Shown: in pieces, positions 33,062 to 44,883 of the stretch
How the letters are laid out: the number at the start of each line of letters is the position of its first letter
Position numbering within the stretch: the stretch's first letter is position 1
Source: Oopsacas minuta
Lineage: Eukaryota > Porifera > Hexactinellida > Lyssacinosida > Leucopsacidae
Length of the DNA stretch: 64,000 bases
Assembly (NCBI GenBank): GCA_024704765.1
Contig: JAKMXF010000323.1
Span: forward strand, 124,001 to 188,000
Direction of reading: 5' to 3'
The notes under the pieces: generated by a model
The model's database searches: none
Told to the model about the DNA's origin: nothing
What the model saw: only the letters and a program-made list of their open reading frames with translations
Position numbers and translations under genes: made by a program

Positions 33062-34395
33062 CAGAAAGGGTATTCATTTAATTCGTAACTCTTATAATAT
33101 TTGTATTATATAAGTGAAATAGGCCTCAAATACTACTATATATGTTCAAAGTAGTCTCCCTTGTGCTCAACTACAAGCTAAAAACGCTCTATCCACTTCA
33201 AAAATGTTTTCTTATACTCTTCTTGTGGTATGTCTCTGAGGTACCGTTGGATGGCCCCTCCAATTTGCATCCGTTCTCCAAAAAATTATACCTGCTAGGC
33301 GCTTTTTGAGCCCATCGAACAGCCAAAAGTCGCACGGTACTAGATCAGGGCTATAGGGTGGATGTTGCAATTCCTCAAGACCTATAGAAGCAATCTTTTC
33401 CTTCACTTTCTTAGATTTGTGCGGTCTGGCATTATCATGCAAAAATTTGATTCTTCTAAGACCCGTGGCTGGCAGACGTTCAATATAATGTTTTTCGATT
33501 CCCGGAAGAACAATTGTTGCATAAAAGTGCCCGGTAACTGATTGTCCCTTAGGAGCACAGATTTGGTAGACTGGACCATGTGAATCAAAAATATGGTGTA
33601 CATTACTTTGGTGGCCCAATGATCCGATCTTGGTAGTACTGGGGTTGAACTCCCTTTTACAATACATACCTTGTTCTGTCCTTTGCTAGTTGGCTCTGAA
33701 TATCTTATTCACCTCTCATCACAGGCACATATTTCAAATAGTCTCCTCTCATCACATTGGTTATACTTTTCAAGCAGTTTTTTGCAATTCTCACCTAGAT
33801 CTTCTTTTGAGGCTGATTCAACAAATGTGGGACCCACCGTGAGCAAACCTTGGACATATCAAGATGCTTGGTCAGAATTGCATAAACACTTCCCGTTGAC
33901 AAGGTTAGGCTGGTAGCTAACTGCTCTATCGTAATATGGGGATCAGAGTCACACATTTCAGCTACAAGAGCAATATTGTTTGCAGTGGTAGCAATTATAG
34001 GTTGCCCTAACCGAGGATCACCTTCAACCGACACCCCACCTTCACGATAACGTAGACTCCACTTCTTAACAGTTGATTCCGAACCGGCCTCCCCACCATA
34101 TACCTATACTAAATCTTGGTGGATATTCCTTGGCATATCGCCGAGTAATGAGCGGATTTGATGAATGCTTTTTGTTCAAGTAGAAATTCATTAGATATTG
34201 AAGCCATAAATTCTCTGTGGTTGCTATAAACTATCTTCAAAAGGGTGTATCTCAAAAAATATTAGATCAATCTCCACAAAGTGTAGTGTCCTAAATAGAC
34301 AAAATCTAAGCTATAAACCAGATGAAAATAGTAAATACATGTGGTTAAACAATTATAGCAATAGCTGGGGTTACGAACTAATTGAAATCCCTTTG
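33062..34395 (-). mobile_element. Mariner element, 1334 bp
   Basis: TA at 33060-33061 and 34396-34397. The ends are inverted repeats of about 28 bp with several differences: left CAGAAAGGGTATTCATTTAA; right, in reverse complement, CAAAGGGATTTCAATTAG; both continue TTCGTAAC. It lies 144 bp from the end of the complete Tc1-like element, in the opposite orientation. Confidence 0.85.
33136..34207 (-). pseudogene. Mariner D,D34D transposase, broken
   Basis: ATG at 34205-34207 (MASISNEFLLEQKAFIKSAH), end at TAG 33136-33138 after HKGDYFEHI. The HTH/linker part reads VEGDPRLGQPIIATT and ITIEQLATSLTLSTGSVYA, then the WVPHLL block. The first catalytic Asp block (TGDE) is not seen; a gap of about 130 bases near 33670-33790 appears deleted or scrambled. 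Second Asp: FLHDNARPHKSKKV (33450-33410). Third: PPYSPDLVPCDFWLF (33370-33320). Frameshifts also occur near 34110 and 33260, with an in-frame stop near 33170. It is probably a subfamily relative of the mariner at 7337 (similar HDNARPHKS and GDYFEH). Confidence 0.82.
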
Positions 34396-35019
34396 TATTA
34401 TTGACTTCAAGAAGTCAGAAATTTTGGTCCTATTGGGATTAAAGGTTATCACTAACTAACAGGGTTGTGGACCTATGATTTCCTAAAGAATGGTAGAATG
34501 ATGGGGAGAACTTGAAAAGTAGTGATTTCGATTATTTTCAATGATGTGTGAAAAAATATACATATGCATTAAATTATGTACATCGAAAATATTTCGATTT
34601 TCTGCCAGAATTAATTTTGAGAATCTATAAATTGAATTCCACTAAAATTACATGTTTTGACACTGCTTTACATTTTACAAACATGATTGAGGGTTAATGA
34701 TGCAATGAGAGGCTATCAGTAATCCTTACAAATGTTATCGAATCACCCACCAGATCCATACTCTTGAATTCTCAAAATTAGATGGGTGTATTGAACATAT
34801 TTGTAGATTTTAATTCACTAGCAGTGCAGGAATGTGTCGGGAATGTGACGACCTTTCATACTCAAACTTTTCCCTACCGTCATCTAGTGAACCCTCGTTC
34901 GACGTTGCTAGGCTAGCTGAGTCTAGTTCAGCACACATCGTACTTTCAAATTATCTGTAAACACAATTTTACCAGATGTTCATCTGCAGTCTCCCAATTT
35001 GTTGTATATTTCTTATATA

Positions 35020-35206
35020 CAGTAGAGTTTAGTTAATATGAACACGGTTAAGACATACTCCATCCAGATTAAGGAGTAAAGCTTTGTACACTCTATCAGT
35101 TCCCGTTAATGCCATTTATATGTAAACAAATTCGGATAATACGTCTCCGAATAAGGGGTAGGAATATTTGCAGTCCAATGATGTACATATAAACAAGACT
35201 TTACTG
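35020..35206. mobile_element. Small pogo-like MITE, 187 bp
   Basis: TA at 35018-35019 and 35207-35208. The left end CAGTAGAGTTTAGTTAATAT and the right end (reverse complement CAGTAAAGTCTTGTTTATAT) match at about 18 of 24 positions. No coding capacity. It is a different family from the MITEs at 21725 and 39001. Confidence 0.55.
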
Positions 35207-35208
35207 TA

Positions 35209-37155
35209 TTTTACATAAATCTACAATACCATCATTTGCTTTGTCATTGAGAAGTAGCAATACATTAATTCATTTACCAAATACTGTGATTTCAGTAACT
35301 GACCCAAATTTTAAACAAACATGTCGAGAAAAATGTAATTGGGATGGTGTATATTACCTAAATCTCATGGTTTATCCTGAAAGATAACTCGTTGCATGGA
35401 AACAACCAATATTCTACTCAGCGGGAACTCGTTTAATTGCTTCAAACGGATACATCTTATAGTATGAGAGAATCAATAGAATTCCCACTGATAACGACAA
35501 GATGTTGGAAATATAGTGTATCCAAAATAGCATTATTCTCTCGACATTTTTTGCATAAATATTTGGATCAGTTACGAAGATTTACACATTGAGATCAATG
35601 AATCAATTTATAACTACAAATCATCATCTAAACTAATGAAAAATGATGTTTCATGATAATCGGAAATAATGATTGAGAAAATTGAGGGATCGCGGAGGTC
35701 AATCTAGTAAAGAGTGTTTGGAGAAAATTTAGAGGTCGATATGTGCACAACTAAACTCTGTTAGCCCAATTGCGAGGGACCATTCAATGGGGTTAGGACA
35801 AAAGTTTTACATCCACATATATGGTCAACTGACCCATTAAATTCGTGAAATTTGATGCTGAGTACGATTATGGTGTTAACAGATGATTCGATGAGATAAA
35901 TAAAGGTTGACCAATGGGGAATGTATCGGAGAATTACCAGACACAGCAAAGAGTAGACGCATTCGTTAATTCAAATCAAAATCAGTTGTATTTTTCGAAT
36001 TCTCTGATGTCAAATTAGTAGAAAATAATACAATGCATATTTTACTGGGATCTGAACCATAAATATAGCAGTATATTGTGGGTCATTTGACATTCAAAAA
36101 AGAAAAATATTTTTCAAACAAATTCTTCAGCTCATGATGATTGTTGTAAAGTTCTCGTAAGACAGTAGATGATTGATAGTTAATGGATATTGAGAAAATA
36201 TACAAGATAGCATGAACTTGTTTCATAATTTTTTAGCCACAATTAATCTGATATTCAATCATTTTGACCCTAAGTGGATATGGTCAACGAAAAGTAAATA
36301 TTTTAATTCATTTTTGGTTGAAAGTGTAGCTTGAGATCGTATTATATATATTCACTCAAAGTATTTGAAAATGATCAAATTACTTTTAGACCCCCAGGGT
36401 CTTGGCAAACTAAACTTTCGTGACATCACATGGGAGGGGAACAATAATTCGGATGAAATATAGAGTGTGAAAATATATATATTTTCATCATGACGATATT
36501 AGTAGTTTACAGCATTAGTATATATTTAAGGAGTAGACTGAACTTAAAATAAATTCGTATTCCACAATATTATAAAAGTTTAATCAATCAATAGGCATGA
36601 TACATACTTAACAAAAATATAATTCAAATATTATACTCCATAAATAGTATATCCGAAAGAAGACATTACTTTATAACTGACAAAAGGTATGTTTCTAATA
36701 TGCCCGTTATTCGGAGGCTCACAGAAACAGGGAAATCCTGATATAAGTTAGCTTTAGATATGTAATGGTAAATTTTACTTGGGGCCGAATGAATATGCTA
36801 CATAATTGTAGAAATGGAACTCAGTAGTTCAGAAAAACTAAATTCTTTTCGAAATGTGTAAATATATTTTCTTAGTAATCAGAAATTTAGTGAAATTCAT
36901 TACTCAATATATATTATTTCTATTCAGCTGGTTTGTATTAAACAATATCACTCAGCAGGAGCGAAATAGCGTCTTGTGGCAGCCGGGGAAAACGTTCTCA
37001 AAAACGGCCCACAGCGATTGTCAGGCAAGGGCCAGGGACCTAATAAAATGTATCATTTGAGGGTAGATCCCATTAATTGATCAAAATGGTGAAATATTAA
37101 ATGATCTAAAACCATTGCCACACAAAAATCGTAATCATAAAGTTGGAACGTTTCT
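35209..37155. other. Intron; no recognised gene
   Basis: AT-rich; nothing recognised apart from a GC-richer patch at 36965-37050. Confidence 0.4.
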
Positions 37156-37159
37156 GAGG

Positions 37160-37230
37160 TACAGTAGAGACCATGGATGACGACTGTTTCATCAATATCC
37201 ACTTATTACTCGATAATCGTAAAAAATTAT
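37160..37230 (+). repeat. Dispersed repeat C copy
   Basis: Begins with GTAGAGACCATGGATG and continues with TCAATATCCACTTATTACTCGATAATCG. It matches the reverse complement of 45060-45125 and parts of 56505-56545 and 57190-57245. Chance open frames start inside it. Confidence 0.55.
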
Positions 37231-37875
37231 GGTTAAATATGGGTGACGAATATATAGTATGCACCCAACTTCGGATTTCATTGGAAAAATTGGATCAAAT
37301 AGTATTACAAGAGAATAGAAATTGGGTGTATACAATGAATACTGACTATACAGATTTCAACCTAATTTCAAAGATTATTGTATTACAAGTTGATGTTGCA
37401 AAATAATCGTAATATAAGGTTTCTATTATAATTCAGAAAGTGCCAACTATATGATAAGAATTATTTGTATCTGTGTAGAACGGTTGTAGAACGGCCTCTA
37501 TAGTAATATAGAAATAAAGTATTCGCTTTGGACCTAACATTCAGTCCCAATTTTGTTTTAGAAAAATTCAAATTAATTACGTATATGGAAAGGGAGAAGG
37601 TTCGAAAAGTAATTGTAATTGTAGTAAAGTACTTTGAAAGACTTGTAATTGTACTTATGCATCATATATCATTAAAATTTGCCCAAAAGTTAATTTGGGC
37701 AGATTTAAGAGGTTCCCATGATGGAGTTGAATTTAAATTTATGAGACATATGACTAGAGATTTTATAAACACATGTGAACAAATTTCTAGGAAAGGAATT
37801 TGTTCACAGATTGACCAAATATTTGATAAAGTTTCTGACTTAGTGAAAAGGTCGACGTATAGCCAATATAAATAA
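37173..37875 (+). other. Two open stretches of unknown nature
   Basis: Two plus-strand frames (37173-37406 and 37528-37875) encode 77 and about 115 residues, with fairly even amino-acid use in the second (MEREKVRKVIVIVVKYFER..., then RHMTRDFINTCEQISRKG). The first begins within dispersed repeat C. No family is recognised. The second contains an inverted repeat (GTGAACAAATT / AATTTGTTCAC at 37776-37808). They may be fragments of an unrecognised transposon or chance ORFs, and I do not call them genes. Confidence 0.25.
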
Positions 37876-38019
37876 CTAGACAAAGTTATACCAATTTTTT
37901 TGTGATCACTCTGAAGCATTATTCGTAACTCAAAAATGAAGATATGTGGAAAATTTAGAACCAAGTCACTTTGGTAGGAAATAGTTATAAGTTTATTAGA
38001 AGTCGCAGATACACTATAG

Positions 38020-38105
38020 ATTGTCTATTGTGATTTGAGAATGATGACAACGTTTATTGAGTTATAATTGGAATTCAAAAATAAATCATGGTCTATAAGT
38101 AAAGA
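38020..38105 (-). repeat. Dispersed repeat C copy
   Basis: The reverse complement reads TATAGACCATGATTTA..., then CCAATTATAACTCAATAA, then CAATCTATAGTGTA, parallel to 45060-45125. A further small piece (GGGTATGGGAAGTCGG) lies at 38525. Confidence 0.45.
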
Positions 38106-38109
38106 AGGA

Positions 38110-39000
38110 GCGAAATTTATCACGAATTTTCATAAAATACTTCCGCGCACCAAAGATAAAGTAGTGACCATGAATGACATCTTTTTACCGACATTCAGCA
38201 ATAACTTGCCAACCATTAATGTTAAGATTAAATCATCGTACACCCTAGGATATTTGCCAAATTTATCACATTCTTGCCCATTCCACCCATAATTGTGTGT
38301 ACACCCCGGAATTGGCAGCACCCCCTTCAGAAATGCGGCCCTTGTAAATGATAGGGAACACTGTAGCAATATTATTGTACTATATACGCAAATACAAATA
38401 GCCTGATATTACATTATGATATTCTATGTAAATATCCTGCGTAGTCAACAATAATATATAAATAAGGTAATCTTCAAGATTGCGTCATATTCATTAGTGA
38501 TATCATGTTGAAATGTATTGTTAGGGTATGGGAAGTCGGCGATTTAATATATGATTGAGGGATGATTTTACCATAAAATTAATGATTATCAAGTTAGCGG
38601 TGAACTCTGGAAGCGGGCCATTTATCATGACAAATTTTGGTGTTTTGTATGAATACATTCTGAGGACCCATAGTAAAATTTGATGTACATGTAATAATCG
38701 ACTCTTTAAAGAGCATACTAATTGAGTGTTTTGAAAATAAATTCTCTAATAATATAATCTGTCATGTGAGGCCATTTAGTCATGAATATTTTAGTAGAAA
38801 TTGATCGTGGATATAGTTAATAATCAGCAATACATTAAGCCGGGGAAAAGTGTGCCATTTTGAAACTAGAAGAAATGATAAGATGCCCTATATAAATTGC
38901 ACATATCGCTGTTCTTGGTCCAGAATTTCAATGGACTATCATTGCTTAGTATATAGAATGCTATGATTTAAGTATTTACAAGATATCAAAGAATGGAGTA
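38110..39000. other. Intron; no recognised gene
   Basis: AT-rich, short frames only, with a fragment of dispersed repeat C near 38510-38545. Confidence 0.4.
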
Positions 39001-39308
39001 CAGTAGAACCTCCAAGATCCGGGCAGCATGGGACTGGAGGGTGCCCAGATCTTAGAATTTGCCCGGATCTCGGAAATATCATTAACTCTATGGTAGTTAC
39101 AACCCATAATGTACATATGAGTCCCCCTAGATATTCGAATTCTGTTATAATTTACATAGGGTATACAAACGTAATCCAATATGAAATATAGTAACCGAAG
39201 TAAACGTTAGTATGAGGAGAATTATATGAAATGCTGAAATTCTTTTGGACCGATTTAAAATTAGGGTGCCCGGTTGAGGGAGGTGCCCGTATATTGGAGG
39301 TTCGAATG
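39001..39308. mobile_element. Pogo/Tigger-like MITE, 308 bp
   Basis: TA at 38999-39000 and 39309-39310. Ends: CAGTAGAACCTCCAAGATCC on the left and, in reverse complement, CATTCGAACCTCCAATATAC on the right, an imperfect inverted repeat of about 25 bp followed by GGGCA on both sides. It is the same family as the 529-bp element at 21725. It lies 0.75 kb downstream of the Mondo exon at 40056. Confidence 0.7.
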
Positions 39309-39310
39309 TA

Positions 39311-40055
39311 TTTGAGAGCTATCATATATGCAGACAATCTATTTGAAGACGGTGAATAAATTCCACAAGAACAGTATACACATTCCGTATACTGAGAAAA
39401 CACATAGTCGTCACTTCTCCTATATTATGAGTTATCTTTTGATATTTAGGATAAAGATCCATGATGCAAGCACATAGTTAGGAATATATAGAAATTAACT
39501 TATTAGCAAAATCGAAACTTCCCTCTAAAGGGCGCTTGAAAATTAATCATCACAAGGCACTTATTCGAGGTAATATGGAATGTACTATTATAGCAATTTC
39601 TACAATGCAGAAATCACCAATCATTTGTCCACAAGTTGCTGTTAGCAGAATATCTACAATTGACAATGGCTCATGATTAATGGTACATATTAATTAAACT
39701 GAAAAAATACAAAACGACTAGATCACTAGAATGATACGCCTATGTGCATAAGTAATTCAAAACAATACAGTCAAAATAGGTTTTGCATACTTGGAGTTTC
39801 TAACCATAATTTCTTGCTCAGATTGCAAAGAATGTTAAATTAACTACATGTTTAAACGGTGTATTCTTCCTATAGGAAAAACCAATAGAAAGTATTTCAA
39901 CTGAAAAACCAGTTTCTACAGTACTTGAAAATGAATCGAGGATAGAAGTACAAAAAGGTTGAAGAATTTGATCAATAATTCTATGGTTCCATAATTTGCT
40001 TAATCATGTATGAACATAAAGAAAGTACAACTTTAACATAAAAACATAGGCTAAC
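39311..40055. other. Intron between the MITE and the Mondo exon
   Basis: No gene recognised; AT-rich. Confidence 0.4.
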
Positions 40056-40357
40056 CTTTTAACCCTTTCCATGAATTCTTGACGCCAATTTGCATATTCT
40101 AAAGCTACTCTAACGTTCTTTCTACACCAGTATTGACCTTCAATTACTACAGATTCTGAGTGTTCATGTGTTGTGTCTATATCAGGGATAGCAAAGTCCA
40201 AAAAAGGACTGTTTCGACAAAAGCCTTCCGGATTATGTTGAAACTTCATGTGCCAGGATCGCCAGATGATGTTAGAGATTCGGACTCTATCAGAATCGTC
40301 AATTTTCATGTGTTTAAAATGTTTCCACTGAGGATGCCTTAGCTTATCTCTAATCTC
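40056..40357 (-). CDS. Mondo: Mondo/MLXIP-type transcription factor, N-terminal conserved exon
   Basis: Minus-strand exon of 302 nt: acceptor TCTGTTAG (40358-40365), donor AG/GTTAGC (40055). It encodes about 100 residues with HPQWKHFKHMK, then RVRISNIIWRSWHMKF, then EGQYWCRKNVRVALEYANWRQEF and a basic end MERVKR. Mondo/ChREBP proteins share P-K-W-K-N-F-K-G-L-K, D-K-I-R-L-N-N-x-I-W-R-x-W-Y, and E-G-x-Y-W-K-R-R...E-Y-x-K-W-R in the same order and spacing. This is the region that binds 14-3-3 and carries the nuclear-localisation signal in the vertebrate proteins. The known role is glucose-6-phosphate-responsive activation with Mlx. The exon starts in phase 0 and ends in phase 2. The upstream exon was not found. 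Confidence 0.82.
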
Positions 40358-40903
40358 CTAACAGATAAATCAGAAAATGAGGAAGGTACACTATGAAAAG
40401 CATTAACTACGCATAAACCAATCTGATTTTCAAAAAACAGTGTACATATATTCCTGACAAAACATTGAGATCTTCAACGAGGCCAAAACCTATCCTTCAA
40501 TTGAAGGTTAATGTAAATACATAATTGAACGCGAAATATGTAAGAAATTAGATGTTAAACCAACATAATGAACAAGATGAACTTCAAGGGGTACTTGCTG
40601 AATGAACTGAGCAAACGAATCAAAGAACTGTATAAACACAAGAAGCAAGGTTTATTGGAGAAAATTTTGGAAAACAGGGTAGATTGGTAGAATTTCGATA
40701 GAAGCTTAATGGGATTGAACAATTAATCATTACAAGATGAATTGACCAATTACTCTGAACTAAACGTGCGCAAATTTGAAATGAACTGAATTACATTGAT
40801 ATTGTTCGTACGAGAACCATTCATTCCAGAACAATTTTTGGATAATGATTGTAATAGTTACGATGACAAATCAATGGCGGATCTAGAGAGATGTATCCCA
40901 ACC

Positions 40904-41066
40904 AAGATAAAATTTACATGAATCATAGTGATACTGGTAAGTAGTGTCAATAATATGAAATATCGAATCAAAATTAACAACAAAATTTTACGCTAGCTTC
41001 GTTCTTATCATAACATGATTATCTTGGTAGAATACCAATGTCACTATGATCATGTAAATTTGTCTT
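40904..41066. repeat. Fold-back element, about 163 bp with 34-36-base arms
   Basis: Left arm 40904-40939 (AAGATAAAATTTACATGAAT, then CATAGTGATACTGGTA) is the inverse of 41033-41066 (TACCAATGTCACTATGATCA, then TGTAAATTTGTCTT), with about five differences. The arms flank about 93 bases of AT-rich loop. It may be a MITE or produce a hairpin RNA if transcribed. No target duplication is certain. Confidence 0.7.
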
Positions 41067-41974
41067 GTCTGTACACATTTCATATACAAGTTAGAAAAGA
41101 GATATATAAGTACGTTTACTGAATGTAACTTATAGTTTGCATTGTATACACTAAGGAATGTGCTTATTGGTGGAATTGGACCAGCGAAATGTTAAGTCAA
41201 TCATTACACAAATCGTCAGTTAGTAGAGTATTAGTATCTTTAGACCAAAGATTCAATTGAAAAAGTAGGATTATGATCGTGGTCAGATCGAGAATTTTCA
41301 CAAAAAGAATAAGATTGTTCCTAATTCGTAATTTCAATAAAATCCAAAATCTATTAATTTACCCCATCTAAAAAGGGACATTAGAATCATAAGCTCCAAA
41401 GTTCCATTATGGCCGGGCATACCCGCCCATATTCTCTGGATATTTTATGAACTATGTAGAGAATTGGCTACAAAATTGTCACTGAAATAGCTAATTGGTT
41501 ACAAATTATCTCCCAAATACGACAACTTTAAGTATAAATTAAACAACTATTGATGATACACCAATGAATAAATGACCAAGGGTTGATAAGAAATAGCACC
41601 ACATAAATTAGGAATCCATTTCCTTTACATGTTTATTATCCTTGATAACAATTAAAAGGGCGGTGCCATGATCTGGGATACATGGGGCAGGATTTTCAAA
41701 TCCCTGGAAAGCTCCTTGTCTATCATAGGCAGTGGGGGACCTAGGGTGGCAGACCAGGGTTTGGCGGACAGAGGCCAGAATTTTAACACCGGTAAATGTT
41801 ATAGGTCCAAATGGATAATATCTGATAATAAAATGGCATCTTTAGGCCAAAACTCTGTCCTCGGATAATTGGCTCTCAATATCAATCTCATCATTACGTG
41901 ACACGGTATCAAGAAATTCTGAAATTCTTGAAATTCTGAAAAATTGATTTTTATGAACAATAATGAAGAGTCTG

Positions 41975-42070
41975 ATTTAGTCAGAACCATGACTTCAAGA
42001 CATTTGTCACATTAAAGGTACATGTAATAAAAAACTCCTACCATGAATATTGGCTGAGCAGTGTTATTTC
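41975..42070 (-). repeat. Dispersed repeat B, copy 2
   Basis: The reverse complement shares CACTGCTCAGCCAA and TGTGACAAATGTCTTGAA with 30784-30890. Confidence 0.6.
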
Positions 42071-42487
42071 CGAAAGTGCAAAAGGGTGATATTAACATCA
42101 TAATTTAGTCATAGGTGGGAATTTTCGTCCAAGACTTGAATTTGTTCGAGTAAGGCTCAAAATACTCGTATATGCCAAAATCAGCCTTGGGTCCTTGAGT
42201 TTCTTCAATCAATTGTAGACATACAAATTTTTGATGCCGTATCTCAGAAGTTTACTTGTATTTTCTCAGATGCAATTAATGTGGGATTTACATATATTCC
42301 CATGTTCCAAATACAATATTGAAGTACAGAAGAATACTCAAACACTTCCATATAATCGCAAAAAAACACTTTGAAATTATGTACAGCCCATGTATGTGTA
42401 AATAAATAGATCCGATTTCCCATGATAATGACTTATCCATAGCACCAGCTGCTCAAAGGGTCCAGGCACCACCATATTTGTCCCTTA

Positions 42488-42789
42488 CTGGCGCTCAGCC
42501 TGTCTATAACGGCCAGTTCTTTTATAATAAGGTCACTTTATAGAGTGGTCGCTTCCCATAAGGTCTACCTTTGACAAGTCTCTTGGGAGGCCATCATTAA
42601 CTACTTCCACAATTTGATCTGATATATCGGTCAATTGTCTTAAAAGCCAACTTCTCTAAATTACTACCATTGACATAAAAGTACTACCACACTAATGTAT
42701 AACGGTCAACCTCTCTATAGCAGCAGAACTGTAAATAACAACCACTTTTGGCCAGTCCCTTCGGTGGCCGTTATAGACAAGGTTGACTG
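42488..42789. mobile_element. Pogo-like MITE, about 302 bp
   Basis: TA at 42486-42487 and 42790-42791. The right end (reverse complement CAGTCAACCTTGTCTATAAC, then GGCCACC) is matched on the left by CTGTCTATAACGGCCA (42499-42515). The outermost bases of the left end are diverged, so the left limit is approximate. Related motifs (TATAACGGTCAACCTCTCTA) repeat inside at 42700. Confidence 0.6.
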
Positions 42790-42839
42790 TATATATATTT
42801 CTTACTGATAGGAATTCACTAGAGAATCATTAATCAAAG

Positions 42840-43690
42840 CAACGAAAGACTGTTGATGCATATCAGATTCCAAATAATCCCGAATAACTTTAGGTTACTC
42901 ATGTGGACTACCATCATGTGAATGGAGAGCTAATCTCGTTATATGTGGTTTGTTTGCATGGAGATCATAATCAAATAGACGTTAGCAAGCTTTAGTTGCA
43001 CATACATATCTAGCTTCCAAGGAATGGCAATCTCCTCTACATCTACTTCCTTCTTGCCATTGTCAGTATTTCTCATGCATGAAATCTACAATGGCCTATC
43101 GTGACCCTAGTGCAAGTACTTGTACAGATATTTTAACGCATTAACCGTAATACAGATCTCAAGATCAATATGAACATTGTATTTCAGAAGGAAGTTATCG
43201 GTTGTCTACTTGAGAACAACATAATTTAACATCAGGATTATAATAAATACGCATGTAAACTGGGTATTCACAGCAGTAGTAAATTCGGGAATTGTTTCTA
43301 CATTTTCCATTACTTTTCAGGGTTAGCAATTTTTGAACATAGTATTTGATCAAAATCAGATGGTTCTCTATGTCTATAGTCTTCTGTTAAATCACCAAGG
43401 TATGTGCAGGAAGGAGGCCACGTTTTTGAAATTCAATAGTGTATGCATATGCTTTAGGCACCCCCTAGTACGTGAATTGTGCTAATATCGTCAATAAATT
43501 CACGTGATTTCATTAAGAATACCCAAACTAGCAAATCAGGACAATCTGTCGGTGTTTGATTTAGTATAAGAGCAGGTGATATCTCTTCGCAATCTGGATT
43601 ACATGTAAATGTAATGAAAATTTCACGCTTACCGTATTGTCTGACTATGGGCATGCAGTCCTGATACAATTCAACATCTGTCTAAGACTA
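42840..43690 (-). pseudogene. Helitron Rep-domain (Helitron_like_N) remnant
   Basis: Minus-strand pieces in order: MYQDCMPIVRQYGKREIFIT, then FTCNPDCEEI and NQTPTDCPDLLVWVF (43669-43500), matching the 'D-A-M-A-I-V-x-x-x-G-x-P-D-L-F-I-T-F-T-C-N-P' block of Helitron Rep proteins. Then YLYKYLHLG (about 43130) and GDCHSLEARYVCATKAC followed by RLFDYDLHANKPH (43040-42940). Frameshifts and stops occur throughout. The replication-initiator catalytic Tyr and His-rich motif are not clear. The helicase half is missing here. The open stretch at 43688-43897 on the same strand may be its upstream part. Confidence 0.68.
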
Positions 43691-43897
43691 CCTGAGAAGG
43701 AGAAAGGAAATATTAATCTTGTACCAAATTACCACCCATTTTCTATTTTTCTGAAGGGAACCAAAGAACATACTGGAAATAATCATAAGCACAGTTGCAC
43801 TCTGTGATACTCTTTGTACCGTAACTACTTTGTGTGGGCCCTCCCTGGATGGTGGGATAGCGGGGGGGCGGTAGTTATGTCCCTGGATACGTGACAA

Positions 43898-44880
43898 ACC
43901 CCTGTACGTGCATGCAGCACAATATTTCGGGTAGCTACCCCTTCTGTATACGCGTCGCCATGAGCTGTAGGAGGATTATATGGTTTAGAATCTGAACTCC
44001 ATCAGCTTTGATCTCCATAACCATTAATCATATTTATATTGTTTGAAAAAGGAAAATAAAGGTTAATCTCACGGAGCATATCTTGACGCCTTCTCAATTC
44101 TGGGAGATATGCCACTCCGAGAGGTCGCTAACGGTCTCTATGCTAATTCTCGAACAATTGAATATCAAATCTATAAGATAGTGAGTCGTTAGAAATTATC
44201 ATCGAGGGTTACATTGTTTTCAATTGCACCATGGAATGAGATGAGAACAAGTGGCACACGATGACAAAGATTGATAATTATGTATCAAAGAAGTAGCTAC
44301 CAGGCAAAATGATTCTGTAGTGGGAATTTCAAATGTAGAAAAGGAATCTGAAATCAAAATTGAAATATCTCATATTTGTCGCGTAAAATACACACGAAAT
44401 CGCATAACCCCAACAATTTCCAACACTAAGATGTCAATAAAAATAGTGAGGCATGTTTTGCTATAGGAGATAAGTGGCAAATTTTGGAAAATTAGCCTGG
44501 TAAACATAAAACCTAACAGTAAGTCACAAAAGTTGAATATTGCATTTGTCAACTCAAAGTGAATAAATGAAATGAGCTATAGATCCCTTTATACAAAATG
44601 TCAAGGTTTGTCATTCAAAGTTTGGCTAATTGTTAGTTACGCTAGAGAACATGGATTAATATCTATTTATATAAGAGGTTTTGCTTTCAATGTATCATGA
44701 TTTATCAGTTTCAGAACGGGGCAGCTTTATCATGCATTCCTGATTACACAATTGTAATTAGAGACAAACCAAATTAGGTATAATATATATACTTTCAATA
44801 CTGACAATATTTATGAATATTCATTATAACTAAACATCGATAAAGTTATGGTAAAATCATACTAGCCAATTTATACTCTA
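43898..44880. other. No recognised gene
   Basis: Somewhat GC-richer up to about 44 kb, possibly more Helitron debris, then AT-rich. No motif was recognised. Confidence 0.35.
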
Positions 44881-44883
44881 TAC

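Larger units (their letters stand above)
40358..42487. other. Upstream intron or flank; no recognised gene
   Basis: Holds the fold-back element (40904-41066), a dispersed repeat B copy (41975-42070) and a short tandem run at about 41911-41942 (AATTCTTGAAATTCTGA-type units). No upstream Mondo exon was recognised. Confidence 0.4.

Noticed and set aside
37528-37875. Plus-strand 115-aa frame with protein-like composition
   Set aside because: No family recognised, no splice context checked, and it lies near dispersed repeat C; listed only as unknown, not as a gene.
41640-41880. GC-richer stretch with GGGGGACCTAGGGTGGCAG, possible MITE
   Set aside because: It resembles pogo-MITE interiors, but no inverted ends or TA duplication could be placed.
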